Both the position numbers and the translations under genes were made by a program. Shown here one piece after another: positions 33,485 through 41,400 of a DNA stretch of 50,687 bases. The notes under the pieces are model-generated. The model saw only the letters and a program-made list of their open reading frames with translations, made no database searches and was not told the origin of the DNA. The stretch lies in the NCBI GenBank assembly GCA_024405435.1, contig JAKSOU010000013.1:1-50687 (forward strand). The letters are read 5' to 3'. The DNA is from Akkermansia sp. (GTDB lineage: Bacteria > Verrucomicrobiota > Verrucomicrobiia > Verrucomicrobiales > Akkermansiaceae). How positions within the stretch are numbered: the first letter of the stretch is position 1; each line of letters starts with the position of its first letter.

Positions 33485-34288
33485 ATGGAAGCCACCAACC
33501 AGGATTTGATGCTCGGACTGCTGCTTTCCCTGTTTGCGGGGATGAGCACATGCATCGGCGCGGCCGTGGCGCTTTTCCTCAAGCGCACGGATACGCGCGT
33601 TCTCACCTACGCATTGGGAGCCAGCGCGGGGGTGATGGTGTACATCTCCTTTATGGAGCTGCTGCCGGAGGCCGGGCGTTTCCTGCAGGTGGACTACGGC
33701 AAGTGGGTGCGGATTGCCGCGTTTTTCGGCGGCATGGTGCTGGCCGGCGCCATTGACCGCCTGGTGCCGGAGGACGAGAACCCCCATGAAATCCACACGG
33801 CGGGAGACTTGGATGCGGCGCGGCCCACGGGCGAGTTCTCTGCGCAGGCAGGCGTGCGCCGCTCCGCCATGCTCTTTGCCGCTGCCATTGCCATCCACAA
33901 TTTCCCGGAAGGCATCGCCACCATGGCTTCTGCGTTCGACAACCCCGGAACCGCCTTCTCCGTTGCCTTTGCTGTGGCCATCCACAACATCCCGGAGGGC
34001 ATCGCCGTTGCCCTGCCGCTCATGTTCGGCACGGGAAGCCGCCAGCGCGCCTTCTGGGGCGCAACTCTCTCCGGGCTTGCCGAACCCGTGGGCGCCCTGG
34101 TGGCCATGCTCATTCTACTTCCATTTCTCACGCCCACGCTGCTGGCCGTGCTCTTCTGCATTGTGGCGGGCTTCATGGTATACATCTCCTTTGACGAGCT
34201 GCTGCCCATGGCGGAGCGCTGGGGCCACCACCATCTTTCCATCGGCGGCGTGATTTCCGGCATGCTGCTTATGGCCCTTGTGCTGTAA
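33485..34288 (+). CDS. zupT: ZIP-family divalent metal transporter
   Basis: A 267-aa inner-membrane protein of the ZIP family, importing zinc and other divalent cations. Eight membrane segments are expected. The metal-transport signatures are present in segment 4, AAAIAIHNFPEGIATMASAF, and segment 5, AFAVAIHNIPEGIAVALPLMF; the paired HNxPEG motifs are diagnostic of ZupT. SFMELLPEA and SFDELLPMAE complete the set. The gene has its own promoter with a consensus -35 box. No Zur box was identified by eye. Confidence 0.93.
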   Translation: MEATNQDLMLGLLLSLFAGMSTCIGAAVALFLKRTDTRVLTYALGASAGVMVYISFMELLPEAGRFLQVDYGKWVRIAAFFGGMVLAGAIDRLVPEDENPHEIHTAGDLDAARPTGEFSAQAGVRRSAMLFAAAIAIHNFPEGIATMASAFDNPGTAFSVAFAVAIHNIPEGIAVALPLMFGTGSRQRAFWGATLSGLAEPVGALVAMLILLPFLTPTLLAVLFCIVAGFMVYISFDELLPMAERWGHHHLSIGGVISGMLLMALVL

Positions 34289-34357
34289 CCCTCATGTGTT
34301 CCAAGGATATTTGAAGAAGAACGCGGTTGGTGTGCATTGATTGGCAGGAGCAGGTGT

Positions 34358-34373
34358 GGTTTGCATGCAAACC
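34358..34373. repeat. 16-bp perfect palindrome in front of the nucleotidyltransferase gene
   Basis: GGTTTGCATGCAAACC, about 120 bp upstream of the -35 box at 34495. It could be an operator. The remaining gap 34289-34494 shows only a GC-rich imperfect hairpin near 34381-34410. Confidence 0.5.
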
Positions 34374-34494
34374 GACTCCGAATCCACCCCGCCGAACGGC
34401 GGTGGGGGCCGGTGTGGGCGTGCGTGACCAACCACGCTTGTTCGCGCCAACCCCGCAGCCCTCCCCGGCGCGGATTCGCGCCTGTTCTTTTTGC

Positions 34495-34522
34495 TTGATT
34501 CCGTGTGGGCGGGTGGTAGAAT
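34495..34522 (+). promoter_or_regulatory. Sigma70-like promoter of the nucleotidyltransferase gene
   Basis: TTGATT (34495-34500), 16-bp spacer, TAGAAT (34517-34522); the ATG at 34557 leaves a leader of about 28 nt. Confidence 0.5.
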
Positions 34523-34556
34523 GAGCACGTACGATGAATGTACGCAGCTTAGCATT

Positions 34557-35465
34557 ATGAAACCTACACTCCTTGTTCTCGCAGCAGGTATGGGAAGCCG
34601 CTACGGCGGCCTCAAGCAGCTGGACCCCATGGGCCCCAACGGTGAAGTCATCCTCGATTATTCCGTCTACGACGCCATTCGCGCCGGGTTCGGCAAGGTC
34701 GTTTTCATCATCCGCAAGGATTTTGAGGAGGCCTTCAAGAGCCAGGTCGGTTCCCGTTTCGCCGGCAAGATTGAAGTGGACTACGCCTTCCAGTGCCTCG
34801 ATGATTTGCCCGAGGGCTACAGCGTGCCGGAGGGCCGCGTGAAGCCGTGGGGCACCGCGCACGCCCTGCTGGCCGCCCGCAACGTGGTGCACGAGCCCTT
34901 CGGCGTGGTGAACGCGGACGACTTCTACGGCGCGGACGCCTTCGCCAAGGCCGCCGAGTTCCTCACCTCCGCTCCCGCCGCCGACGGCAAGGAGCACTAC
35001 GGCATGATCGGCTACCCGCTCAAGAACACCCTCTCCGACCACGGCGACGTGAACCGCGGCATCTGCGGCATTGTGGACGGCCACCTGGACAGCGTGGAGG
35101 AATACACCAAAATCATGCGCGAGGACGACGGCGTGTGCCGCGGCGACAGCCTGAGCGGCGAGCGCAACGAGGTGGACCCGGAGGGGCTCGTCTCCATGAA
35201 CTTCTGGGTGTTCCCCGCCTCCTTCATCGGCCAGATCAAGGACCACTTCGCCAAGTTCATCGCGGAGCGCGGCACAGAGCTCAAGAGCGAGTGCTACATC
35301 CCCACCGTGGTGGACGAGCTCATCCACAACGGCAAGGCTGATTGCCGCGTCATCAAGACCACCGCCAACTGGCTCGGCGTCACCTACCCCAGCGACAAGC
35401 CCGCCGTGGTGGACAGCATCGCCAAGCTCGTGGAGCAGGGCGTCTACCCCGCCAAGCTCGGCTAA
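34557..35465 (+). CDS. Sugar-1-phosphate nucleotidyltransferase-like protein
   Basis: A 302-aa GT-A-fold enzyme expected to join a sugar 1-phosphate to a nucleotide. The N-terminal signature LAAGMGSRYGGLKQLDPMGP (residues 8-27) has the GxGxR and downstream Lys of the pyrophosphorylase family. KPWGTAHALLAARNVV and the metal-binding NADDFYG (about 121-127) follow. The specific sugar and nucleotide cannot be read. The next gene, 20 nt downstream, encodes a kinase resembling N-acetylhexosamine 1-kinase, so the pair could turn a free hexosamine into a nucleotide sugar. The ATG at 34557 is chosen as the first codon with the conserved KPTLLVLAAG start. Confidence 0.8.
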   Translation: MKPTLLVLAAGMGSRYGGLKQLDPMGPNGEVILDYSVYDAIRAGFGKVVFIIRKDFEEAFKSQVGSRFAGKIEVDYAFQCLDDLPEGYSVPEGRVKPWGTAHALLAARNVVHEPFGVVNADDFYGADAFAKAAEFLTSAPAADGKEHYGMIGYPLKNTLSDHGDVNRGICGIVDGHLDSVEEYTKIMREDDGVCRGDSLSGERNEVDPEGLVSMNFWVFPASFIGQIKDHFAKFIAERGTELKSECYIPTVVDELIHNGKADCRVIKTTANWLGVTYPSDKPAVVDSIAKLVEQGVYPAKLG

Positions 35466-35485
35466 CCCGCAACCCCTCCACAGCC

Positions 35486-36577
35486 ATGTACGATCTGAAA
35501 GCAATCGCCGGCATGTTCGACCTCCGCGCGGACTACGTCTGCGGCGGCCCCTACGGCTCCGGCCACATCAACGACACCTACCGCATCGAGACCGACCAGG
35601 CCGGCCTGCGCGTCAACTACATCCTGCAGCGCGTCAACAGCAACGTCTTCCGCCAGCCCATCCCGCTCATGGAAAACGTCAAGCGCGTCACGGACGAGGC
35701 CCTGCGCGTGCTGCACGAGGAAGGCTGCAAGGAGGCCTACCGCCGCACCCTCACCCTCATCCCCGCCAACGATGGCAAGCCCTACGCGCAGGATGCGGAG
35801 GGCAACGTGTGGCGCGTCTACCTCTGCATTGAGCGCGCACGCACCTACGACATGATCGAGAACCCCGGCCAGTGCATCGAGGTCGCACGCGCCTTCGGCA
35901 ACTTCCAGAAGCTCGGCGCCAACCTCCCCGGTGAGCCCCTCTTCGAGACCATCCCCGATTTCCACAACACCACCAAGCGTTTCGAGACCTTCCAGAAGGC
36001 CATCGCCGCAGACCCCCTGGGCCGCGCCGCCTCCGTGCAGAAGGAAATCGACTGGTACCTCTCACGCGAGGCCGACTGCCACAAGGTGGTCAACTACCTC
36101 AAGAGCGGAGAGCTCCCCATGCGCGTCACCCACAACGATACCAAGCTCAACAACGTCATGCTCGACGACGTCACCGGCGAGGGCATCTGCGTGATCGACC
36201 TGGACACCACCATGCCCGGCTCCTCCCTGTACGACTTCGGCGACATGATCCGCACTTCCACCTCCCCCGCCGCGGAGGATGAGAAGGACATCTCGCTGGT
36301 CACCATGCGCATGGAGTACTTCGAGGCCCTGGCCAAGGGATACTGCGAGGCCGCCACCTTCCTCACCCCGCTGGAGAAGGAGCTGCTGCCGTTCTCCGGC
36401 AAGCTCCTCACCATGGAGTGCGGTATGCGCTTCCTCACCGATTACCTGGAGGGCGACACCTACTTCAAGATCCACCGCCCGGAGCACAACCTGGACCGCA
36501 CACGCACCCAGATGGCCCTCGTGGAATCCATCGAACAGCAGATGGACGCCATGATGAAGGTGGTGCAGCAATATTGA
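35486..36577 (+). CDS. Phosphotransferase resembling N-acetylhexosamine 1-kinase
   Basis: A 363-aa kinase of the aminoglycoside-phosphotransferase fold. Residues 15-30 form a nucleotide loop (GGPYGSGHINDTY). The catalytic loop VTHNDTKLNNVMLD (Asp in HND) and the metal-binding ICVIDLDTTMPG follow at about 212-240. The ensemble, and the length, are like NahK of mucin-sugar salvage, which phosphorylates GlcNAc and GalNAc at C1; related proteins act on other small molecules, so specificity is inferred. It is 20 nt downstream of the nucleotidyltransferase gene and is probably co-transcribed. A heptamer-array repeat begins with the base after its TGA stop. Confidence 0.72.
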   Translation: MYDLKAIAGMFDLRADYVCGGPYGSGHINDTYRIETDQAGLRVNYILQRVNSNVFRQPIPLMENVKRVTDEALRVLHEEGCKEAYRRTLTLIPANDGKPYAQDAEGNVWRVYLCIERARTYDMIENPGQCIEVARAFGNFQKLGANLPGEPLFETIPDFHNTTKRFETFQKAIAADPLGRAASVQKEIDWYLSREADCHKVVNYLKSGELPMRVTHNDTKLNNVMLDDVTGEGICVIDLDTTMPGSSLYDFGDMIRTSTSPAAEDEKDISLVTMRMEYFEALAKGYCEAATFLTPLEKELLPFSGKLLTMECGMRFLTDYLEGDTYFKIHRPEHNLDRTRTQMALVESIEQQMDAMMKVVQQY

Positions 36578-36699
36578 TTTACAATTGACGATTTACAATT
36601 TACAATTTGGAAAGTTAGGCGGCAGCGCCGCGTGATTTTGCGAGCCCCTGCGCCCGTCTTCGCCAAGGCTACGCCGAGGCAGGCTGAAAGGCGCAGGGG
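36576..36699. repeat. Composite repeat with a 31-nt micro-insert
   Basis: Inverted copy of the 28097-28200 element. Heptamers run from the stop codon (36576-36609), then a degenerate GC palindrome (36618-36633), then the hairpin CCCCTGCG...CTGAAAGGCGCAGGGG. The hairpin is interrupted at 36653-36683 by a 31-nt insert. Without the insert its 24 nt equal the complement of 28097-28120 exactly. Confidence 0.85.
36653..36683 (+). mobile_element. 31-nt micro-insert (copy 1)
   Basis: CCCGTCTTCGC, 5 nt, CTACGCCGAGGCAGG. The same ends with an 8-nt middle are at 38074-38107 on the other strand. A diverged copy is visible at 36723-36750 (CCGTCTCCGC...ATACGACGAGAC). Confidence 0.7.
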
Positions 36700-36776
36700 C
36701 TTGTGCCATTTGCGCCCTTGCCTCCGTCTCCGCGAAAGATACGACGAGACCTGCGGGAGGTGCAAGTCTTGGCGTG

Positions 36777-37080
36777 AATCCACCCCGCACGGAGGCGGGG
36801 TTCCGTGGTGGGATGGCGCGCGGGGACACCCCCCAGGTTTCCACCTGGGGCTACATTTGAGTCCGCCACCTGGGTGGCTCTATTAAAGCGCGCCTGACGG
36901 CGCGTGGCGAAATGTTTCATCTGGCATTCTGCCAGATGAAACTTGTAATCATCCGCGCCGCCAGGCGCGGCTAACTTGAAGCCACCCGGTGGCGCACTCA
37001 AATTTAGCCCAGGGCGGGAGCCCTGGGGGCAACCACGTTGATTTGTTCGGCACGGAACCCCGCCTCGCGCGGGGTGGATT
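36777..37080. mobile_element. 304-bp nested palindrome made of a chain of hairpins
   Basis: The ends (36777-36807 and 37050-37080) are inverted repeats of 31 and 30-31 nt with one mismatch and one indel, each itself a CCCCGC/GGCGGGG hairpin. The two halves remain similar all the way to the centre, a perfect 13-bp hairpin at 36914-36926/36930-36942. Each half contains a CCAGG/CCTGG hairpin, a GCCACC/GGTGGC hairpin and a GCGCC/GGCGC hairpin. The symmetry axis (36928) matches that of the ends. No coding frame is credible. It resembles a MITE or a structured RNA element in a convergent gap. Confidence 0.8.
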
Positions 37081-37347
37081 AGAACTCCGTCCGCATACTA
37101 ACCACGCCTGTTACCATCAATCATTGCACACCGCCCTATAGGTCACATGCGGCCGAATTCGGATTCCCGATTTTCCCAGATTCCTCCCCGCAACCATGCG
37201 GGTTAGCGCTCCGCTACCGGAGCGCTATGGGACGGCAGTGAAAAGATATACAAAATCCCAATATAAGGTACAGGGGATACAAGATGATTTTTTTTGATGG
37301 GCATCTGCATGGTCTCCGGTCCAATTTTTAAGTCTCTGGGGAACTTT
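37081..37347. other. Intergenic stretch with no gene seen
   Basis: Holds a 9-bp hairpin AGCGCTCCG/CGGAGCGCT (37205-37226) and the palindrome CCGAATTCGG near 37154. No open frame with coding character and no RNA gene were recognised. Confidence 0.5.
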
Positions 37348-37953
37348 CTATTCAGCCAGCGGGGGCATGTTGTAGGAGGCGCGCCAGCGCTCTATGGCGG
37401 CTTTTCGGCGTTCCGGGGATGGTTCTGCCTTCTCGATGAACTGCACATACCACTTGTATGCGGTGTCGAGGTCTTTCTCCACGCCGATTCCCTCTGCATA
37501 GCATGAGCTGAGGTAGCGGGCGTCCTGCTCGTTCTTCTCGGCCTTGGCCTGGATGAGCTGCACGCCCTTGCGGGCCAGCTCGGCCCGTTTCTCTTCCGGC
37601 AGCTCCTTGACGCCGTTGAGCCTCATGGCCAAATCCAGCATGGCGTAGGGGCAGCCGTCCTCCGCCGCCTTTTGGAACCAGAAGTTCTCCAGCTCCAGCG
37701 CATCATCGTCGCCGCCGACGTAGGTGAAGATCATGAGCATCAGCCCACCCAGTTTCCATTCGGACTCGGGATCGCCCTTTTCCGCGCCGGCCAAGGTGGC
37801 CTTGAGCATTTCCTGATTGATGTTGCCCCTGTGGTCCTCCAAGATTTCCCTGGTGTCGGAAATCCGGTCCTCGATGCTGGCTGCGTCCTTGGAGCAGCCG
37901 CAAAGCATGAGCGCGCACAGGCACCATGCGAGTTTTTTTGTTTTTGTGTTCAT
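37348..37953 (-). CDS. Sel1-repeat lipoprotein
   Basis: A 201-aa lipoprotein: MNTKTKKLAWCLCALMLCGC has a lipobox LMLCGC with Cys20. The mature part contains Sel1-like (TPR-type) repeats: WKLGGLMLMIF, FWFQKAAEDGCPYAMLDLAMRL, and YLSSCYAEGIGVEKDLDTAYKWY, the last being a textbook Sel1 unit. Such repeats bind proteins; the partner is unknown. The membrane of residence, inner or outer, cannot be told. Third-position GC is lower than in the housekeeping genes, as in the ankyrin gene. A promoter lies upstream with its start codon at 37953. Confidence 0.82.
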   Translation of the reverse strand: MNTKTKKLAWCLCALMLCGCSKDAASIEDRISDTREILEDHRGNINQEMLKATLAGAEKGDPESEWKLGGLMLMIFTYVGGDDDALELENFWFQKAAEDGCPYAMLDLAMRLNGVKELPEEKRAELARKGVQLIQAKAEKNEQDARYLSSCYAEGIGVEKDLDTAYKWYVQFIEKAEPSPERRKAAIERWRASYNMPPLAE

Positions 37954-37966
37954 TAGTAATGACCTT

Positions 37967-37996
37967 TCTATACCCCATTAAGCCACCGGAACGCAA
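37967..37996 (-). promoter_or_regulatory. Promoter of the Sel1 lipoprotein gene
   Basis: On the minus strand TTGCGT (37996-37991), 18-bp spacer, TATAGA (37972-37967); the ATG at 37953 is 13 nt further. Confidence 0.5.
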
Positions 37997-38060
37997 AATG
38001 CACAACCAAAAGTGCATTTTTTTCAAAAAAATGATGGCAAGCCATGCAAAGAACGTTCCC

Positions 38061-38121
38061 AAATCGTAAATCGCCTGCCTCGGCGTAGCGCAACGCGCGA
38101 AGACGGGTCAATCGTAAATTC
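38061..38121. repeat. Heptamer array split by a micro-insert
   Basis: AAATCGTAAATCG (38061-38073) and TCAATCGTAAATT (38108-38120) are the two halves of an array that, when joined, reads like those at 43395 and 45550. The 34 nt in between are the second micro-insert. Confidence 0.8.
38074..38107 (-). mobile_element. 34-nt micro-insert (copy 2)
   Basis: On the minus strand CCCGTCTTCGC, 8 nt, CTACGCCGAGGCAGG, with ends identical to copy 1 at 36653-36683. Confidence 0.7.
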
Positions 38122-38129
38122 GTTTGCCC

Positions 38130-38157
38130 TTGACAATCCCGGGCACTCTGGTACACT
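38130..38157 (+). promoter_or_regulatory. Promoter of tRNA-Val
   Basis: TTGACA (38130-38135), 16-bp spacer, TACACT (38152-38157); transcription should start some 5 nt before the tRNA. Confidence 0.68.
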
Positions 38158-38168
38158 CCCCGCACCAC

Positions 38169-38240
38169 GCACGGATAGCTCAGTGGTAGAGCGGCTGTTT
38201 TACACGCAGTTGGTCGGGGGTTCAAATCCCTCTCCGTGTA
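38169..38240 (+). tRNA. tRNA-Val (anticodon UAC)
   Basis: 72-nt cloverleaf. Acceptor GCACGGA/TCCGTGT, D stem GCTC/GAGC, anticodon stem GCTGT/GCAGT with G-U ends and loop TTTACAC (anticodon TAC), T arm GGGGG-TTCAAAT-CCCTC. The discriminator is A and CCA is not encoded. It has a consensus promoter and a strong terminator, so it is a single-gene unit. Confidence 0.93.
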
Positions 38241-38245
38241 TCCAA

Positions 38246-38287
38246 CCGGAGCCGCAGGAAAATATCCTGCGGCTCCGGTCTATTTTT
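38246..38287 (+). terminator. Intrinsic terminator of tRNA-Val
   Basis: Perfect 14-bp stem (38246-38259 with 38265-38278), 5-nt loop AAATA, then TCTATTTTT. Confidence 0.88.
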
Positions 38288-38397
38288 GGCACTCCGCCAG
38301 ATTTTATGCCCCGGCGGGAAAAGGGGGGCAGGCATGCGAACCCCGCCCCCGAATCCCAACCACCCTTCGTAACCACGCACAACGCGTGCGCACACAC

Positions 38398-38431
38398 AAA
38401 TCCTAATCCTAATCCTAATCAGGAATCCTAA
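38398..38431 (-). repeat. TTAGGA-type hexamer array, inverted
   Basis: AATCCT units, four regular plus one after a short break, next to the terminator of the large autotransporter. On the minus strand it follows that gene, as the array at 24847 follows its gene. Confidence 0.7.
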
Positions 38432-38436
38432 TTACC

Positions 38437-38471
38437 AAAAAGGCCCGCCCGGCGTGAGCCGGACGGGCCTT
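38437..38471 (-). terminator. Intrinsic terminator of the large autotransporter
   Basis: 14-bp stem (38440-38453 with 38458-38471; one position is G-U on the minus strand), a 4-nt loop and a U-run. It closely resembles the terminator at 45484-45516, including the flanking TTGCAAAA. Confidence 0.85.
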
Positions 38472-38498
38472 GCAAAACCCTAGATGGGAACCAGGCTA

Positions 38499-41400
38499 TC
38501 AGAACCTGTAGTTCACGCCAGCATGGCCGCCGATGTAGGTGCGGTCTGTGGAGAACTCGAAGCTCATGCCTGCCGTTCCGGAGAAGTGCTCCGAGAAGGG
38601 CACCAGCACGTTGCCGCCCAACTCACCGTAGAACGGCGCGCGCTTGGCGCTGCGCGTCTTCCACGTGTCCGCCGGGGTGTCCACAAAGTGGTTGTTCGCG
38701 GTGGCGCGGTGGGCGCTGAACTCGCTGTGCATGGCCAGGGATACGCTGAACACACCGGCCTGCTGGGCGAATGCCTGGAAGGTGTGGGCGTAGGAGACGC
38801 CCAGGGCGGCATCCAGCTGGGTGAAGTTCTTGTACTTGGTCACCACGCTGGCGTCACCCTGTCCCCTCTCGTTGAGGTCCTTCAGGTTCTGGATACCCAG
38901 ATCCACCGCGAAGAACGGAGAGATGGAGCTGACCTCATCGATGGCGTAGAGGCGGGCGACATCGTATCCGAAGTTGACGGAGGTGCTCTTGACCTTGCCC
39001 TTGGACACGCCGTGGTAGTCGTGGCCCTTGGCGGCGATATTGGTGGCGCGCGTCACATCGGAGCGGTGGATACCCACGCCCACGCTGAACTTGTGGATGA
39101 ACTTGCCGGTGCGGCCGACGGCGTAGGCGTCGATGTACGTGGTGTCCACATCGGCGCGTGTGCCGGTGGTGCGGGCGATGGAGCCTTCATACCCTGCGCT
39201 CAGGCCGATGGCCCAGTTGCAGTTCACAACGTAGTCGCCGCCGATGATGGCGCCGTTGTAGTTGTGGGAGTACTTGTCCATGTTGTCGTCACCGCCGATG
39301 TAGTCGTGACCGCCGCTGTAGGCAGCCCAGAGGTTGCCCTTGGATTCGACGGTCTTGGAGCACACGGGGGCGTGCATGTGGTCGCGCAGGGTGCTGAGGT
39401 GGTGGCGCGTGGAATCCATCATCATGTTGGGCACGATGAGGTTGGCCGCGGCAGACACGCTCAGCAGGCCCTTTTCTGCATCACCGCCGCTGCGGGTGTA
39501 GTCCAGGGCGTCCAGGATGTGGTCCAGGTTGCTGGAGGACTGCGCCAGCACGCCGGGGCGGTGGTCCGCCGCGAAGTCGAGCGGGATGAGGACCTCGCGC
39601 ACGGCGTTCACGTTGGCGTTCTTGGAGTTGAGGCCCTTGTAGTTCTCGCTGACCACCAGGTCCACGCCGTTGGCGTTGTGCTCCAGGTGCATGTTGCGGG
39701 TCTGCAGCCTGCGGAGGGTGGAGGAGCTGCCGCCGATGGGTTTCACTCGGTCGTAGAGCACGTCCTCGTTGAACCCGGTCACAACCTCACCCGCCACGAT
39801 GGTGAAGCGGGAGCCGTCAGCCACGGTATTCATGCCTTCCGTGGTGTGAACGGCAACCTTGGCGCCGTGGGCGTCGATACCGCGGCTCACGGTGATGCGG
39901 TCGGACACCAGGGCACCGGTCTTAGCGCCCGTGGTGGCGAGCACCTCATAGGTGGCGCCGGATGTCATGTTCAGGCTGGTGGCGGTGGCGCGGTTGCCCT
40001 TGCCCTCCTCCACGGCGGCCAGCTGGATGTGGGAGCCGTCATCGGCCACCACGTTGCCCAGGTGTGCGTCCTGTCCGCCCAGGTAGGTGTACAGGGCGTT
40101 GCCCTCCTTGAGGTAGATGGTGGCATCCTCACCCACGCCCTCGCAGGCAATGTAGAGGGCCTGCTCGATGTCGTGCTCCTCCGTCTCCATGCGGATCACG
40201 CCGTTGAAGGCGGTGGCGTCGTGGTAGAGCACCAGGCCGTAGTCGTTGGCGGTGATGTTGCCCGTGCCGGCGAGCCTGCCGTTGAACACGTTGATGTTGG
40301 CCGTGATATCCGGATCCGAGCTCTTGACAATCTGCACGTTCGCGCCCTCCGTCACGTCGATATAGCCGGGCTCGCCGTCTTCCGGGGCCAGCGCGTTGAG
40401 GATGGTGTCGGAGATTTCCACGTGGTTCTTGAGCACGATATCGCTGCCCTTGGTGGTGATGTCCGTGACATAGTCCGTATCGTTGTCCGTGATCTTCACG
40501 TTGTCGAGGACGATGTTACCGTCGGCGCGCACGGTGGCTGCGTCAATCTCGGCCAGCGCTGCCTCCAGGCCCTGGATGGTCACGTCGCCGGTGGCGCTCA
40601 CGGCCGCACCTTTGGAGATGGAGGTGTGGCCCTCTTCCCCGGTGATGATATCGATATCGCCGTTCGCCATCAGGTGCGCGTTCCCACCGTTGATATAGTG
40701 GGTACCGGTCACCTTCCAGTTGGCAGCAATGTCCTTGGTCGGGTCGCTGTAGTCCTTCACGCCCGCCTCCACGACACCGTGGATGGTCTCCTTGGCGGCG
40801 GTGAGCTCCACGTTGCCGGTGTGCAGGTATGCGAAATCGTCCACCTGCAGCTCGTTCACCTTCAGCACGGAGTTCTCGTCCATCGGCATGTTTTCCGTGG
40901 CAACGTTCACGGTCATTTCCGATTTGTCGGCAACGATAAGGGAATCGGTTATCACCTGGGTGCCCACCGAGACATCGCTGTTGCCGGAAGCAACAACACG
41001 TCCGTCCTCGGCGGTCACCATGCTGTCCAGCACCTCCACCAGGGAATCGATGACGCTGATGTCTCCGCCGGAAATCTGCGAGCCGCCTTCAACGGAGTAG
41101 ACGGGCTCGCCGTCCGCATCCTCTTCCACCACACGGGTTCCCACGAACAGATTGGACTTGCTCACGTAGATGTCGGTCCCGGCAAGCTGGTTGCCGGCCA
41201 CCCGCACAAAGGAGCGGGTGCCGTCTTCAGGCATGCGGATGGAGATGGAGCCGTCGGTGGCCTCCATGTCGCCCAGCACCTCCGCAATGGAGTTGACGAT
41301 ATCGATGTTCTTCTTGGCGGTCATGTTGCCGGGAGTCTCAACTCCCTCCTCGTCTATCGTGCCAACACGCATGCCGTCGACATTCTTGACGGTGATGGAG

